Notes: generated by a model from the letters alone, not told the origin. Numbered from the stretch's first letter, positions 20,600 through 32,421 are shown. The stretch is 60,000 nucleotides of DNA from Takakia lepidozioides (GCA_030704615.1 CM060731.1:95400756-95460755), one strand, 5' to 3'. Made by a program: numbers and translations.

Positions 20600-21640
20600 C
20601 TCCCAAAATCGGAAATGCGGCACCGCATTTCAATGTCGGAACGGAAATGTGGCAACTGCAAAAACCTCCTTTGAAAATGTGGCACCGCATTTCCAAAACC
20701 GGGGCAAGAACAATTTTCCGTTTCATGGTTTGGACATCAGAAACTGTTCTGCCGAACGGAAATGCGGTGCCGCATTTCCGTTTCCGATACGGCAGTTTTG
20801 CCGATTGTCAGCTCCTTCCATGGAGGTAAATGGAAATGCGGAGGTCGAACATGGAAATGCGGTGCCGCATTTACATTTTGGAGATGGACATTTTTCCAAC
20901 TGCAGACCCATCGACGGAAATGCAGCTCCCCATTCCATGATGCTACACGGGAATGCGGCACCGCATTCCATTGTCCAATAAGAAATTTCGATGACGTACA
21001 TGGAAATGCGGCGCCGCATTTCCAAAACGGACATCGTTGTTTGTCCAATTCCAGACCCTTTGACGGAAATGCAGCACCGCATTCCATAGTCATATAAAAA
21101 CTTTCGATTGCCCAACATGGAAATGCGGCGCCGCATTTCCAAAACAGACATCGTTGTTTGTCCAATTCCAGACCCGTGTGGGCATTCCGTCTTGTTGGAC
21201 GGAAATGCGGCACCCCATTCCATTGTCCAATACGAAATTTTGATGACGGACATGGAAATGCGGTGCCGCATTTCCAGAACGGACATCGTTGTTTGTCCAA
21301 TTCCAGACCCTTCGACGGAAATGCGGCACCACATTCCATTGTGCTCTCCGGAAATGCGGTGCCGCATTTCATTGTCCGGTACGAAATTTCGGTGACGGAC
21401 ATGGAAATGCGGTGCCGCATTTCAAGTATGGACATGGACAAGCATTAGCGACTGGACATGCTCGGACAATTCAAGGTCCAATATGGAAATGCGGCGCCGC
21501 ATTTCCAATTCGAAGTATGGTAATGCCATGTCAGGAAATGAAATGTTGTACAACATTCCGTTACGACAACAACGGAGGAAAGGGAGCTGCCAGAAATCGA
21601 TGCATGGAGAAAAATGAAATACGGTGCCGAATTTCCGAGC
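20600..21640. repeat. Palindrome array II, copy A2
   Basis: Same units and spacer phrases as 6960-7990, with point differences in unit centres and one unit gained or lost near 7396-7470. Dyads occur near 20606, 20759, 20854, 20951, 21003, 21064, 21120, 21202, 21255, 21318, 21351, 21402, 21485. Confidence 0.92.
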
Positions 21641-21912
21641 TTCGGCGTGTACATGTTTCCTTTTACTCATACATGGATTTTCTTCACCTCAGGACTCTGA
21701 TATCGCTGACTCTGGTATATTCATATGGACAGACACATTGTAGAAATGAGACCTCAAATTGTAAACAGTGGGCCAATTACGGCAGTTCTTGAACACGATG
21801 AAACACAAGCACACAGAAGTGAGGTACGATGGGTTGTTTTATTGATCGAACACGGTGTCTCACATTTAGCAACTCTTGACAAATCTAAGCCCTTCCTCTT
21901 TCTACATGGGCG

Positions 21913-22569
21913 TCACCAAGTCGACGGAACTTCGATAGCCCTCAAAACAAGCTCATTACTGATGCGGCACCTCGAGGTAAACTGCAATGCGGTCGATCTG
22001 GTGCCCTTGGTGGAGCTGACGACAATGTCATGCCCATCAATCATACCACCATCATACATTGACAAGGTCACTGTGGGCCTCATGTGCCCGTGCGATTCGT
22101 CTTCGCAACTCAGCCGAATGTCTCCATACACTGGAAGAGCGGAGTGAACTCCACGAATATAGTTTTCCCCGGTGCCATCCTCCCTGGTCCACTGGCAGCA
22201 GTTCCAGCGCCAAAGTGAGGCCGTGCGTGATCTGTCCGGCATCCCATTCCACCTTGGTATATCGAGGTCAACAATTTTCAGGACCCACGGACCGCATTGA
22301 CCCTCGCCCTCACCTCGCTCAAAGCGGTAATAGCCCTCCAAATACTCCATTGCGCGCAAAGACTCCCGCTTGATCCCAGAAGCGTCTGTGAAAATAGAGA
22401 GCCAGACAATGATGTCTCCTGATTCTGGTTTGAACATAGCATAATCGTGGCCATGATAAGGGCAGTCAGCAGGATTTCGACGGCACGACATCCTTGAAAA
22501 AGAGCAGCGCGGTGGCTGGAAGAAGTTCAAGCAAACGCTGCAATTCCTCAGAAACACTCCAGGGCACAT
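21913..22569 (-). CDS. Unknown protein of element A, minus-strand paralogue, copy A2
   Basis: Open frame of 218 aa, collinear with 8250-8858 and homologous to the plus-strand gene beginning 283 bp away. It has the CRRNPADCPYHGHDYAMF block, FERGEGEGQCGPW, RWNCCQW, SMYDGGMIDGHDIVV and the VLRAIEVPSTW end. The first residues (MCPGVFLRN) are not shared with A1, so the start may be later, at an ATG near the CRRN block, or the gene may have an upstream exon. Function unknown. Confidence 0.62.
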   Translation of the reverse strand: MCPGVFLRNCSVCLNFFQPPRCSFSRMSCRRNPADCPYHGHDYAMFKPESGDIIVWLSIFTDASGIKRESLRAMEYLEGYYRFERGEGEGQCGPWVLKIVDLDIPRWNGMPDRSRTASLWRWNCCQWTREDGTGENYIRGVHSALPVYGDIRLSCEDESHGHMRPTVTLSMYDGGMIDGHDIVVSSTKGTRSTALQFTSRCRISNELVLRAIEVPSTW

Positions 22570-22852
22570 TTAAATTTCCCCCCTACAGGAACTTGCACGG
22601 ATGAAGATTGACTACTCCATGAATGTAGCCGTTTCAGTTTCCTTCCCTGCCATGCAAACTATGGGCAGTAAGTGCCAGGTGGGCCTATAGCCACTCGAGA
22701 CAACGAAGTCCATCCCCCCCTTCGATGTAAATGCGGCGCCGAATTTCCATCCGGGGGATGGACTTCGGTGGCAGATTTCAAACTATACCCCGTGGATGAG
22801 AAAGAGGTATCGGTTCATCCACCGTTGGCGTGATGAACACGTTACACGATGA

Positions 22853-23566
22853 TTGGTGGGTACGTGTGACCTAGATGCTCCATTATTGGAGCCCGCACTG
22901 ATCTTCCGCTTCTCATCATTTCGAAAATCTAAGGGCTTCGTTGTTGTCCGCAAGGTCATGGTCATCGGCATCAAAGACGTCCTCAAGTCCTCCTTTGCAA
23001 GGATGTCGTGCTTCCGGAACCGGGACGACTGCCCTTATGGAGGCTTCGATTATGCAATGTATTCAGCCACATCGGGAGACATGGTTATCTGGTACACAGA
23101 TTACACAGAAGATACTGGTTCGAATGTGGAGACATTGTCCACTTTTGAGTACATCCCAGGCCACTACGCCTTCGAGCGGGGTGACGATCTTGGTCTGAGG
23201 AGTCCGTGGCTCCTGCGCATCCTTGATTCCGATTTTCCCAGCTACGACGGGCGTCCATGCAGAAGAATGCGCACTGCTATGCTGTTGCGGTGGAACTGTT
23301 GCCAGTGGATGTGGGTGGACTCCATCGGAGAGACTTATACTCCTGAAGGAGTGCGCTCCTCTTCTCCATTGTATGGGGACATTCGCATTGGTGTGGACGA
23401 TGAAAACGTGAAGCTTTCCATATTCGATGGTGGTATGATTGAAGGGCACGACATTGTGGTGAACATCAACAGGGGCGGTACAACGGCTGCAATCCAGTTT
23501 ACCTGGAGGAGCCCGATGACTCATGAGCTAGTTCTCAGAGCAGTCGAAGTCCCATTGACAACGTGA
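22853..23566 (+). CDS. Unknown protein of element A, plus-strand paralogue, intact copy
   Basis: Open frame of 237 aa. It begins MVGTCDLDAPLLEPALIFRF, followed by RKVMVIGIKDVLKSSFARM, DCPYGGFDYAMYSATSGDM, FERGDDLGLRSPWLLRI, RTAMLLRWNCCQWMW, LYGDIRIGVDDENVKLS, DGGMIEGHDIVVNINRGG and ELVLRAVEVPLTT. It shares the core of about 180 residues with the minus-strand gene and has a longer N-terminus. No family is recognised. The intact frame here against the broken one in A1 makes this the best copy for structure prediction. Confidence 0.68.
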   Translation: MVGTCDLDAPLLEPALIFRFSSFRKSKGFVVVRKVMVIGIKDVLKSSFARMSCFRNRDDCPYGGFDYAMYSATSGDMVIWYTDYTEDTGSNVETLSTFEYIPGHYAFERGDDLGLRSPWLLRILDSDFPSYDGRPCRRMRTAMLLRWNCCQWMWVDSIGETYTPEGVRSSSPLYGDIRIGVDDENVKLSIFDGGMIEGHDIVVNINRGGTTAAIQFTWRSPMTHELVLRAVEVPLTT

Positions 23567-24007
23567 CTTGTATTCAGAAGGCACAGGGCTAAAGATTTGT
23601 TTGCACAATCAGCACAGTAGACGTGCTTCAAATGCAATTCATGTGGATCAATAAAAACCCCATTGTGCCCTCTTTTTGTTCTATTCTGTATCCATCGTTC
23701 CCAGAATGCATCATTCCTCATTTCGTTTGGGATTGAGAGTGTGGGTGGATTTTGCAAGTGGCTGGTAGGCTGAAATGGGCCCCCATTGTACAGAGCAGTA
23801 CCACCCTACTATTCGCGAAACATTGCCTTTCAATATGTAATTCTAAAAAACATTGCCGAACCTCCTTCATCGGGAGGTCCTTCTCCCCCTATGACCGTGA
23901 CACCCTAAACCCTATTCCCGCGGACACTTATTTCCGGAAAATAGTCCTGCTCATGTTTTTTTCGACACTTACAACTCTGATCATGGCTCATGGCTCATGA
24001 AATAGCA
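23567..24007 (+). other. 3' terminal region of element A, copy A2
   Basis: Non-coding; holds the empty target site for the solo LTR (23635-23651) and ends GGCTCATGAAATAGCAGCCCC. What follows is reversed family C sequence. Confidence 0.6.
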
Positions 24008-24990
24008 GCCCCCTACCTCAGATCTCTCCCCTCGTGGTTGATCTTCTTCCTGTACCAAATCCCTTAATCTTTCTTGTAAAGAATAAGAAGGTGTGGCATC
24101 CAACTTTGGTTCTTCAGGTATGGGTGATTTACTCTCTGATCTTAATGGTGTGAGAGGTCCAGATGATTCCCCTATGTCTTTTCCTCTCTCCGAAAGATAT
24201 AGATAATTAGCTTTCAAATAACTTTCCCTTTTTGCTGAATATCTGTGAAGTCTAGCTTCTCTTTCATCACTCATGTCCCATGTCTTTCATATTTTCAATG
24301 AGGCAATAACCAAAACTCTCTCCTGTAGTATCTCTCGTATATGCCTGGATTTCTTTCAAGCTTCAATGCACCCTTGGCTATACTAGAAGTCTCCGTTACC
24401 ATATAATCATATGGCAAGCACGTTTGGAAAGCTGTTCTTGGTGTAAGTTTGATCCACACGATATCCTTAGGAATCCAATTCTTTACCAGTACCAATTCTT
24501 CATGCATATGAGTGTAAACATTCACCTTCCGTTCCTCCCAGCCTTCAAACTCCACTCGTTTAATGGATAGCAACGCTATTACATAAACCAGTGTTGGTAA
24601 CCAACTTGCTCTCCCTCTATAGGCCACTTGATAAATCTTTATCACTCCTTTCTCCAGACCCCACTCTGGATCAGCATCATGCACTCTCTTAAGAATATTT
24701 TCCTTGCAACCGTCTGGCAATTCCAAGAACCTCTGAAAGAATTGTTTGGACAATCTTTCTTTCTCAGTTCCACAGGGAATTTGATTCACATCAAATTCTT
24801 TGATTCTCCAACCACCATGATCCCACCAGATGCCTGTCACATCTGGTTGTTCTTGACTCAGTTCCCCAGTATGGTCGCCAAATGTCGAGCGGCTTTTACT
24901 CACCCATCCCTTCGCTATCCGAGGTGGGAACTCCAAGATAGAAGAGTTGGATATCTCTAAGCACTCAGCACGCTCAAAACAATCAGTCAT
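24008..24990 (-). pseudogene. Family C 5' coding part: ORF1 and start of gag, truncated copy
   Basis: ORF1 (24295-24990) is open for 231 aa and begins MTDCFERAECLEISNSSILE; it is the best preserved of three copies (others 32479-33177 and 42880-43455). Conserved blocks are GIWWDHGGW, FFQRFLELPDGCKENILK, ARWLPTLVYVIALLSIKRVE and ERNPGIYERYYRREFW. Function unknown; it lies between 5' LTR and gag, where some plant gypsy elements carry an extra ORF. The next frame (24008-24274, MSDEREARLHRYSAKRE) is acidic and probably starts gag. The copy ends abruptly at the end of element A. Confidence 0.72.
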
Positions 24991-25047
24991 GACCTACAAC
25001 TAGTGTATCATGGAAGTGCTTCCTGTTTGTATACCTTCTTGCCTTCA

Positions 25048-25784
25048 TGTCAACAAGTTACCTTACTATTTGGATTTAAGTATCAGATTGCTTCAGCAAT
25101 CCACCAGGTTCCAATCACTCTTCATTCATTCCACAGCTTCCCTCAGGTCTCTCTACACAGCGTGAGTATGGAATATGTATCAGATTAAGTTATATCAAGT
25201 AACAGGCCGAAGCCATGGTGTCTCTAATCTGCTCTACAGTATAACTCTACAGCATGCATAAATCAAGCATCAACAGTTTGTGACTCCTCCTTCACTCCGC
25301 TCTCCATTCCTCAGCTCCAGATCGTCCTCCCCTTCCCGATGGCCAAGTCGTGATCCAAGAAGTGCCGTCTCCCCATTGCTACTATGCATTTTCTACCTGC
25401 AAGCTGTTCTAACTGCCTAACTATCTAACTGTCATCCAGCCGGTATACATGTTCCCTCTGCCGATGTCGTTCCCACACAGTCGTTCCCTGCCATGGTAAC
25501 CGTTCCCTGCGAATGTTGTGATTGGCTGTGCCAAACTGTGTCGACTGTGTTGGGCTGTGTCGAGTTGTGTTGGGCTGTGATTGACTGTGTCGGGCTGTAT
25601 TAGGCTGTGATAGGTTGTGATAGGCTGTGTAAGGCTGTGTTAGACTTTGACAAGTTGTGTCAAGTTGTGTCTACCACCCCTAAGGCCTGTGTTGGTCTAA
25701 GTCTACCATCGTAAGTCTGTGCAAAAATTAAGGGTACCCCACAAACCCCGTAAAAATGTCTAAGTCCCAGACAGCCCTCTGACA
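25048..25784 (-). mobile_element. Family C LTR-c (5' LTR), 737 bp
   Basis: Minus-strand LTR starting TGTCAGAGG (reverse complement of 25776-25784). It has the GGCTGTG form of the minisatellite (about 25520-25680). It directly precedes ORF1 of the truncated copy. Its 3' terminus has decayed to GTTGACA. Confidence 0.88.
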
Positions 25785-25810
25785 ACCTCTACACAGCCAA
25801 CAAAGACGAC

Positions 25811-27036
25811 ATGACAAGGGCTATTTTGCAATCATCGGCCTTCCATAATTATCTAAACGGTGGTGCAAAGGGTTCTGGTCCCGACCGCCAACAATTATTA
25901 CATCGGGCGGCAGCGCGGTCTTCTGATCCTCTGAAGATGGCAGAGGCAGTAAGAAGTTTTGTGGAGGGAACTCCTCTCCATGGTAGAAATCCTGGGCTCG
26001 AGGGCGACCTTCTCACTTGGACAACGAAGCGGAAGATTGTTTTGGGCAACTTAGAAGACGAGGAACACCTTCATTCATGGAGGCCTGACATGAACCTCCG
26101 CACCACACCCAGGCAACGTGAAGGTGCTGGAGGATTAAGAGTGCCCACAACTACTATTCAGATGTCTATAGAGACGTTGGAGGATGACCTTCCACTACAG
26201 AATAGAAAGTTGGTTTTAGAGACCGCCGTGTCCACAGCATGTTGGCACATCGCCCGGACGTCCGACACTTCAAGAGTAAAGTGTTGGGCAGTACTGTCTG
26301 ACAGTGCACAGGCATGCAAAGAAGAAATCCGGCCACTCCACAGTTTGGGTGTTCCTGCTCCAAGATATGTGGGTCACCACCATCCTCCGGCTTTGGTAAA
26401 ACCAAAGATGATGGAAATGTGGCACTGCCCAACTGATATCGTGTACTATGTCGGTGGTGAAGCGGGGCGATGTGTGCTCGATAGACCAGATGTTCCCGAC
26501 GTTTGGCCTGTGATGGTTGGGACAAATTTAAATCAGGAGGAGGTTGACGCCTTAACCGTGGCTAGATTTCGACTTGTTCCTATAGATGACAAGAGCGCTG
26601 CCAAGGGAGAGGACACTGTTGCGGATGATAGCAATCACCTGGATCCGGACACATATGCCATATATCGACGAAAGCCATTGAGTGCACAAGCCCGTAAAAA
26701 GATGGAGCTCGGACAATCTTTGAAGGCAATTGTACAATTGTTCAAAGATGTTTCCCGCCTGGAATTGGTCGTGTGTACACACCCTGCACACCGGGATTGG
26801 CCAAAGCAGGGGAGGTCTACAATGTGTGCATCTCTAGAAGTCCGGAGTGCACCTGCCCTGACTTTGGAAAAATTAAGAGGGCTAAATCCGCATACACCCA
26901 TTGCAAGCACATATACTATATTTTGTTGCGCCGATTGAAAGTGCGGGAAGACTCGGAGGACATCAATCACCCTAATCTCTCCATAAATGAGGTGAAGACA
27001 ATGTTAATTCGCGACCCTTGTCCTTGGTTACCATAG
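25811..27036 (+). pseudogene. SWIM zinc-finger protein, transposon-associated (frameshifted)
   Basis: A long frame (25811-26938) shifts near 26780 into a second frame (26773-27036). The second carries a SWIM finger: CTCPDF, then CKHIYYILLRRL (CxC...CxH). Upstream blocks include MSIETLEDDLPLQ, CWHIARTSDTSRVKCWAV and DVWPVMVGTNLNQEEVDAL. The last block matches the minus-strand gene at 29205-29732, so the two are members of one family. SWIM fingers are typical of MULE-type transposases and their domesticated relatives, but I cannot see the DDE core, so that assignment is tentative. Confidence 0.6.
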
Positions 27037-27905
27037 TGACGACTGTCTATCGTGGCCGACCATGGTGTCATCACATCTACTACTTAACGAGGCCCCAATT
27101 ATCACTGAGTAGACACTAGGCTTTTCTATGCCACCTTGAACTGTTTGGTATCATCCAATGATGTGCCCGGATTTCAATATTGCAGATTACAATTTCTCTT
27201 CTACGATGCTTCAACAACTTCCATGATCTTGACATGATGGTGCAATGGCCAAGGAAACCCAAACTCGTTCTTTGAGTGCTTTCTGATCTCCTCAAAAACC
27301 AAGAGCCATGGGTAGGCAATGCGTTGTATGGACTTTTAAACAGAGACTCCACTCAGTTGCCTCATTTAACTTAAGTGCATGAAGTCGGCACCGACTATAC
27401 TTTGAGCCTGCAACGCAGTACCTTCGCTCATCTATGTTCCTCATATGCTTCTTCAATTCGTTCACCCAACACGTGTCACCTACTCGGTGTCGTCTACAAC
27501 AGTAACCAAGTTTTATTTGCCACATTGTATTTGAATTAATTCGACGACGATTACCCTCCTAATTTCGTATGCTTTCTGTAGTCGTTGGCGACTACAACAC
27601 CCGCAAGCTTCACACGGGGTGTTTTACCCCACATTGGCCTGTTGTGTTGTAGTCGGTGCCGACTATAACGGCAAAACTTGGGGCACGGCTATAGGCGTTG
27701 AAGCCCCAATTTCCGTGCGCTTTTACAAAATCCCAAATTGTCCCTGTTATGTATGGGGAAGTCGGTGTGCGGGGATGTCGGGACCTGCGTTTTTGGTTCT
27801 TTAATTCTGGTTTGGTGTAGGTTCGGGCAAGGTTCGGAATACTCCGCTCATGCTCACCGCTCACCGCTCGCCGCTCATGCATTTTCAATCCCCTGTGGGA
27901 ATGGT
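27037..27905. other. Non-coding stretch with GTCGG-type palindromes
   Basis: No convincing gene. It contains short dyads with the same GGYRCC centre but different arms: AGTCGGCACCGACTA near 27383 and GTAGTCGGTGCCGACTATAA near 27650, plus a degenerate one, GTAGTCGTTGGCGACTAC, near 27580. GCTCATG and GCTCACC repeats occur near 27845-27880. Confidence 0.6.
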
Positions 27906-29010
27906 GGCGAAGTTTTACGGGTGTCAGAAACGCCCAACCGAGTGGGAGGGCAAATAAACCTGCTGACAGCAAAGGAGTGGGCCGTGGAGGAGCCACACGA
28001 GCCCCAGTTTTTGCTTTACGTGAGACAAGTGGAAGGAGAAGTCGATAGAGAGCCGAGCCCAAATTGGATCAAGGGGATCCTGGAGAAATACCAGGATGTG
28101 ATGCCAGAGGATTTACCAAGCGGTTTGCCACCGCGAAAAGGAGTTGACCACAAAATAGAGGTGGTGCCGGGATTGGAGCCGCCTGCCAAGGCGCCCTACC
28201 GGTTGAGTCACAGAGAGTTGGTCGAGCTGAAGGCCCAGCTCAAGGATCTAATGGCAAAGGGGTATATCCGGCCAAGTAAGTCACCTTACGGAGCCCCGGT
28301 ACTATTCGCAGATAAGAAGGATGGGACGCTGCGGATGTGTGTCGATTACACGGCTCTGAATAAGGTGACTATCAAAAACCGGTACCATTTGCCAAGGATT
28401 TCAGCCGGATCGATACGTTTGGGTTACCACCAGATCCGGATAGCGGAAGGAGATGAGGAAAAGACAGCATGCAGGACAAGGTATGGCTCATACGAATTTT
28501 GTGTGATGCCTTTTGGGCTCACCAACGCGCCATCAACCTTTAGCACCTTGATGAACTGCCTCTTTCAGGAGTGGTTGGATGACTTTGTGATCGTGTACAT
28601 CGACGACATCTTGGTGTACTCAAAAACGAAGGAAAAGCACCTAGAGCACCTCAAAAGGGTATTCCAGAAATTGCGGGAATGGAAGCTGTATGCCAAAGCT
28701 TCAAAGTGCAAATTCGGGGTCACGAAAGTGGAGTTCCTAGGGCATGTGATTACACATGATGGGATCAAAATGGATGACAGAAAGGTGAGGGTGATCTTGG
28801 ACTGGGAACCTCCGACTTTGGTCCCGGGAGTGCGATCCTTTCTGGGACTCGCCTCCTACTACCGAAAGTATGTGAGAAATTTCGCCAAGATCGCGGGGCC
28901 ATTGTCAGACCTTTTGTGTAAGTCCAAGGTACTTTTTGTGGCCAAGCTTTTGCCGAGTTGAAGCAGCGGATGGTGGAAGCTCCAGTCTTGAAGATCCCGG
29001 AATTCGACCG
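27906..29010 (+). pseudogene. Family B Ty3/gypsy reverse transcriptase fragment
   Basis: RT domain of a gypsy element: [19 protein letters not shown], then [54 protein letters not shown] and the active-site box [15 protein letters not shown] short deletion with compensating shift between YHLPRI and LGYHQIRI removes the segment that carries the first catalytic Asp, so the enzyme is dead. A frameshift follows near 28930. It ends in the RNase H leader near 29010 and is replaced by SWIM-gene sequence. Its last 190 bp overlap the family B fragment at 12037. Confidence 0.9.
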
Positions 29011-31551
29011 TCAAGTGTATAATTCCTCACAAAAAAATAGGGTGCAAGAAGATGAATGTAATATAATTGCCACTTTCTCCTTCCCGAATGTGGAATGTCA
29101 AGCAGTCCGACCAGTATCCTGCCATAGGGCCTTGTGCAGCTCGTTGAAACTTAGTGTTGGAGCATGGATGAAGACGTCCACTGCGGATATGCAACTCATG
29201 CGCTTCATAAAATGTAATAAAGGTGTTTGCAGGGGACGTATGCTGCATTCTTCGATTCCATAACAAGGAAGTCCTCACAGTTGCAAGCTGGGTACTGTGA
29301 AACCGTGATTGCATACACGACACTGCGTGCAGTAGACCCGGCTGTTGACAACTGAAATATGCGCCCCATCCCGGGGTGAGGAACATCCCTGCAACCTTGC
29401 ACTATGCAGGGCATTGCAAGAGCGTTGGCCATCCTGGTGTCGTTCGCCTTTGTTGGTGGCCGCCGTCTTTTCAGTTTACCCCACCGATGGGTGGGCCAAG
29501 CTGCGGGGTCACCCACCGGTATGCGGGGCGAAGAGCTTCTCGTGGGAGGAGGATGACGATTGGGAATTGGATTTCGTGGAACGTCTGTCCTCTCCACCAG
29601 TCGAAACCCTGCACTTCCTAGAGCGTCTGCCTCCTCCAGGGTAAGATCTGTACCACTTGCCACAGGCCAGACTGCCGGTGGTTCAGGCATGCCTTGTACA
29701 CCATACTTGGGCTTGCCGAACACACACGACATGATGTCGTGCCTGCAGAACCAAAACCGCCTTCAGTGTGGCCTCCACAAACTTTTGCGCAAACAAAAAT
29801 CTCCCTGTGAAGCACTGGGCAGGCACAACCGCCTTGCGGCTTTCTCCAATCATCTCATTGCATCTCTGGTTGGTGTCCCACGAACAACACAACCATTTGC
29901 CACGAAATTCGGCGGGTTCCTGCAATTCTCCACTGCGAGGCCGACACATCTCGCTCCACGATTGGAATGCTGTATTGGTAACGAAACAGGACACAATGCC
30001 ATCCTCGGGCATGTTGTCCGAGTCTGGCAGCGATTCCCATGGTGCTCAGGAGAGGGGGTACAAGTCCTGCTTCGTGGAGGCGGTGGGACGCAACATCGTT
30101 GCGGCCCCGAGGTGAGTGCGGATGTTCATATCTGATCCTCCATGAATCCCCTCCCCTCCGGGCATGTCCTCAATTCTTCTCTTCACCGGCCGGCTGCGGA
30201 CATCGCCCTCCAGGAGTTCCCCCGATGTGTAACGGCGTTGACCTTATTGTTTCCCTCAATGCAGCAGTCCATTTTTTGGGATGGTCGAACGATCGCCGCC
30301 CTCATCAGCATCTCCTACCGTTATGGTCCGATACCCCCTTGCTTTCCTCCCAGAACTTGTTAGTAATAGATTGTTGCATGATGGCCCTCACAATATCTTT
30401 CTGTTGTTGCTGTCAACCTGTTCAACTAGATGTGCTGGCGAGAAGCACGCCAGGATAGTGCCCGATTCGGGCCATGTTCGTCGTCGGCATAACCGTGTCA
30501 TCCTCCAAGCTCATGTCCTGTTTGAAGGAAATTAGATATTTCACTGATTGTGGAGAATGTCCCACGCACAAACCGAAACATTGTCAAGTACAGAAATGTG
30601 TTTACCTGTCTCATGTAGTCTCCAAACTGCGGAATCTATAACCACCACGCAAGCCACGTTGCAGGTCCTGGCTGATCTTTCACATCCACTCCCCTGAAGA
30701 CAACCCACCAGGCGCGTATGGTTGCAAACTCGGTCTCCGCCTCGTCTATGGAATTCGCATTTTTCCACGCTAGGCACATACTGATCTGATCCTCCTGCCG
30801 TGGCGTGACGCCACGAACCTTTCGTGTTTTGCGTCAAACTCTGCATGAAGTTGAAACCCGCAAGATCTCCTCATTCCTTCCATTGGAGTCTTTGGGTCTC
30901 CCCATATACCCTCCTAACTGGCAAGCCCAGTTTGCTTGGGCATTGTCAGCCATGAAGCCCCGTAAAATGGAGGGGGCAACTTGGCTTCCAGCCATTTGCT
31001 CATTAATCCGCGCCCACATATGCAACTCCGAATCTGGTCTTCTCCCTTCATTTCGCAGATAGCACTGTCATCAAACTTTCTGCAATGTGGTTCGTATACA
31101 TGTCCCCCATTGTCACCCAAGCGTGGTGGTAATGTTCGACGGAATGTGGTCGAACATGACCCAACATTTTGAAGGTCTCAAAACATGGGCATCCCGCTTC
31201 ACCAAATCGACCCGCTCCCCCGGTCCGCACGTTGACATCTTAAATATGAAGCACCTGTCCGTCTCCCGGCCTTGCATTGAAAGAAGCTGCCTTGGATGAG
31301 TCGTAGCCGCTTCGGCTTCACTTCCAGATGAGTGCATGTCTATCCTCTTCCGATTCGTTTTTGCAAGCTGACAATGTGTTCCTGACATTGGGGCTGGGCA
31401 CACTGGGATAACAGCTTCCAGCAGGTCCTCATGTCCCCCCCCCTTGCCCACGGCCATCTTCTCTCCTTTGTGCTTCCGTCCTCCGACTTATTGGCCAATT
31501 GCAATCCTTGTGCCGATGCTAGCTGTATCTGCTTTGGTTTTGCACCCAGGC
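29011..31551 (-). pseudogene. SWIM zinc-finger gene, decayed, with probable introns
   Basis: Minus-strand remnants of the same family as 25811-27036. Readable pieces from 5' to 3' on the minus strand: CFIFKMSTCGPGERVDLVKR (about 31200), WVTMGDMYTNHIAESLMTVL (about 31070), LRGFMADNAQANWACQL (about 30950), RGKWLCCSWDTNQRCNEMIG (about 29880), AVWPVASGTDLTLEEADAL (about 29650) and the SWIM finger CNCEDF...CKHLYYIL (about 29210-29280). Frames change often, from introns, decay or both, and I cannot place exon borders. The DNAQANW block resembles the catalytic region of MULE-like proteins only loosely. Confidence 0.5.
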
Positions 31552-32421
31552 TGTTAGAGGACTGTAGGGGACTTAGACACTTATACGGGATCTGTAGGGT
31601 ACCCTTAATTTTTGCACAGACTGAGACCAACAGGAGCCTTAGGGGTGACAGCAGCGCACTGTAGAGGGGGTTTACACAGCCAACACCCAACACAGCCCGT
31701 CACAGTCGTCACAGCCCACACAGCCGACACAGCAGTCACACAGCCCCACAGCCGACACAGCCGTCACAGCCCCACAGCCACACAGCATCACAGCCCTTCA
31801 CAGTCTCACAGCCCACACAGCCAACACAGCCCGTCACAGTCGTCACACAGCCCACACACAGCCGACACAGCCCCACAGCCCTTCACAGCCGTCACAGCAG
31901 ACACAGCCACACCCCAGCCAGTCACAGCCCGACACAGCCAAACACACAGCCAGTCACGCTTGACACAGCTGTCACGATAATAGGGAACGAACATTGGGGA
32001 ACAACACCTGTGAAGGGAACATGTTAGTTCACAGACGACGGTTAGAGAGGGAAACGGTTAGAACCGCGGATAGGAGGATAAAGGGAAAAACGGGGAATGA
32101 GAGGGGAGAGGATCATTATTCGGAGGGGGACTTCTGAGTGAGGCTGGAGCGGAGATCGGAGGCAAAAGATGGAGAGCACGTGAAGGAGGAAAGAGGATTA
32201 GTAGATGCTTGATATGGCAAAGCTGTAGTGATATTGTAGAGCAGATTAGAGACATAATGGCTTCGGCCTGATACCTGATAAATCATAATCTGATACTTAT
32301 ACGATACAATCACACTGTGTAGAGAGATCTGAGTGAAGCTGTGGATTGAATGGATGAGTGAAGAAAACCGATAGATTGATGAGCAAACTGATACTTATTA
32401 TCAATGGTAAGGTAGCTAAGA
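31552..32421 (+). mobile_element. Family C LTR-b (5' LTR), ~870 bp
   Basis: Starts TGTTAGAGG; its end has mutated (GCTAAGA instead of GCTAACA). The minisatellite spans 31675-31980 and is longer than in LTR-a. The usual tRNA primer-binding match (TGG...) is not obvious directly after it. Confidence 0.9.

Larger units (their letters stand above)
15271..24007 (+). mobile_element. Element A, copy A2
   Basis: Second long copy of element A. Its 5' end is cut by LTR-a and its 3' end is followed by a reversed, truncated family C element. It lacks the solo LTR found in A1. Gene order is ParB-methyltransferase gene (to 20474), TATA box, array II, minus-strand gene, plus-strand gene, GCTCATG terminus. 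Confidence 0.8.
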
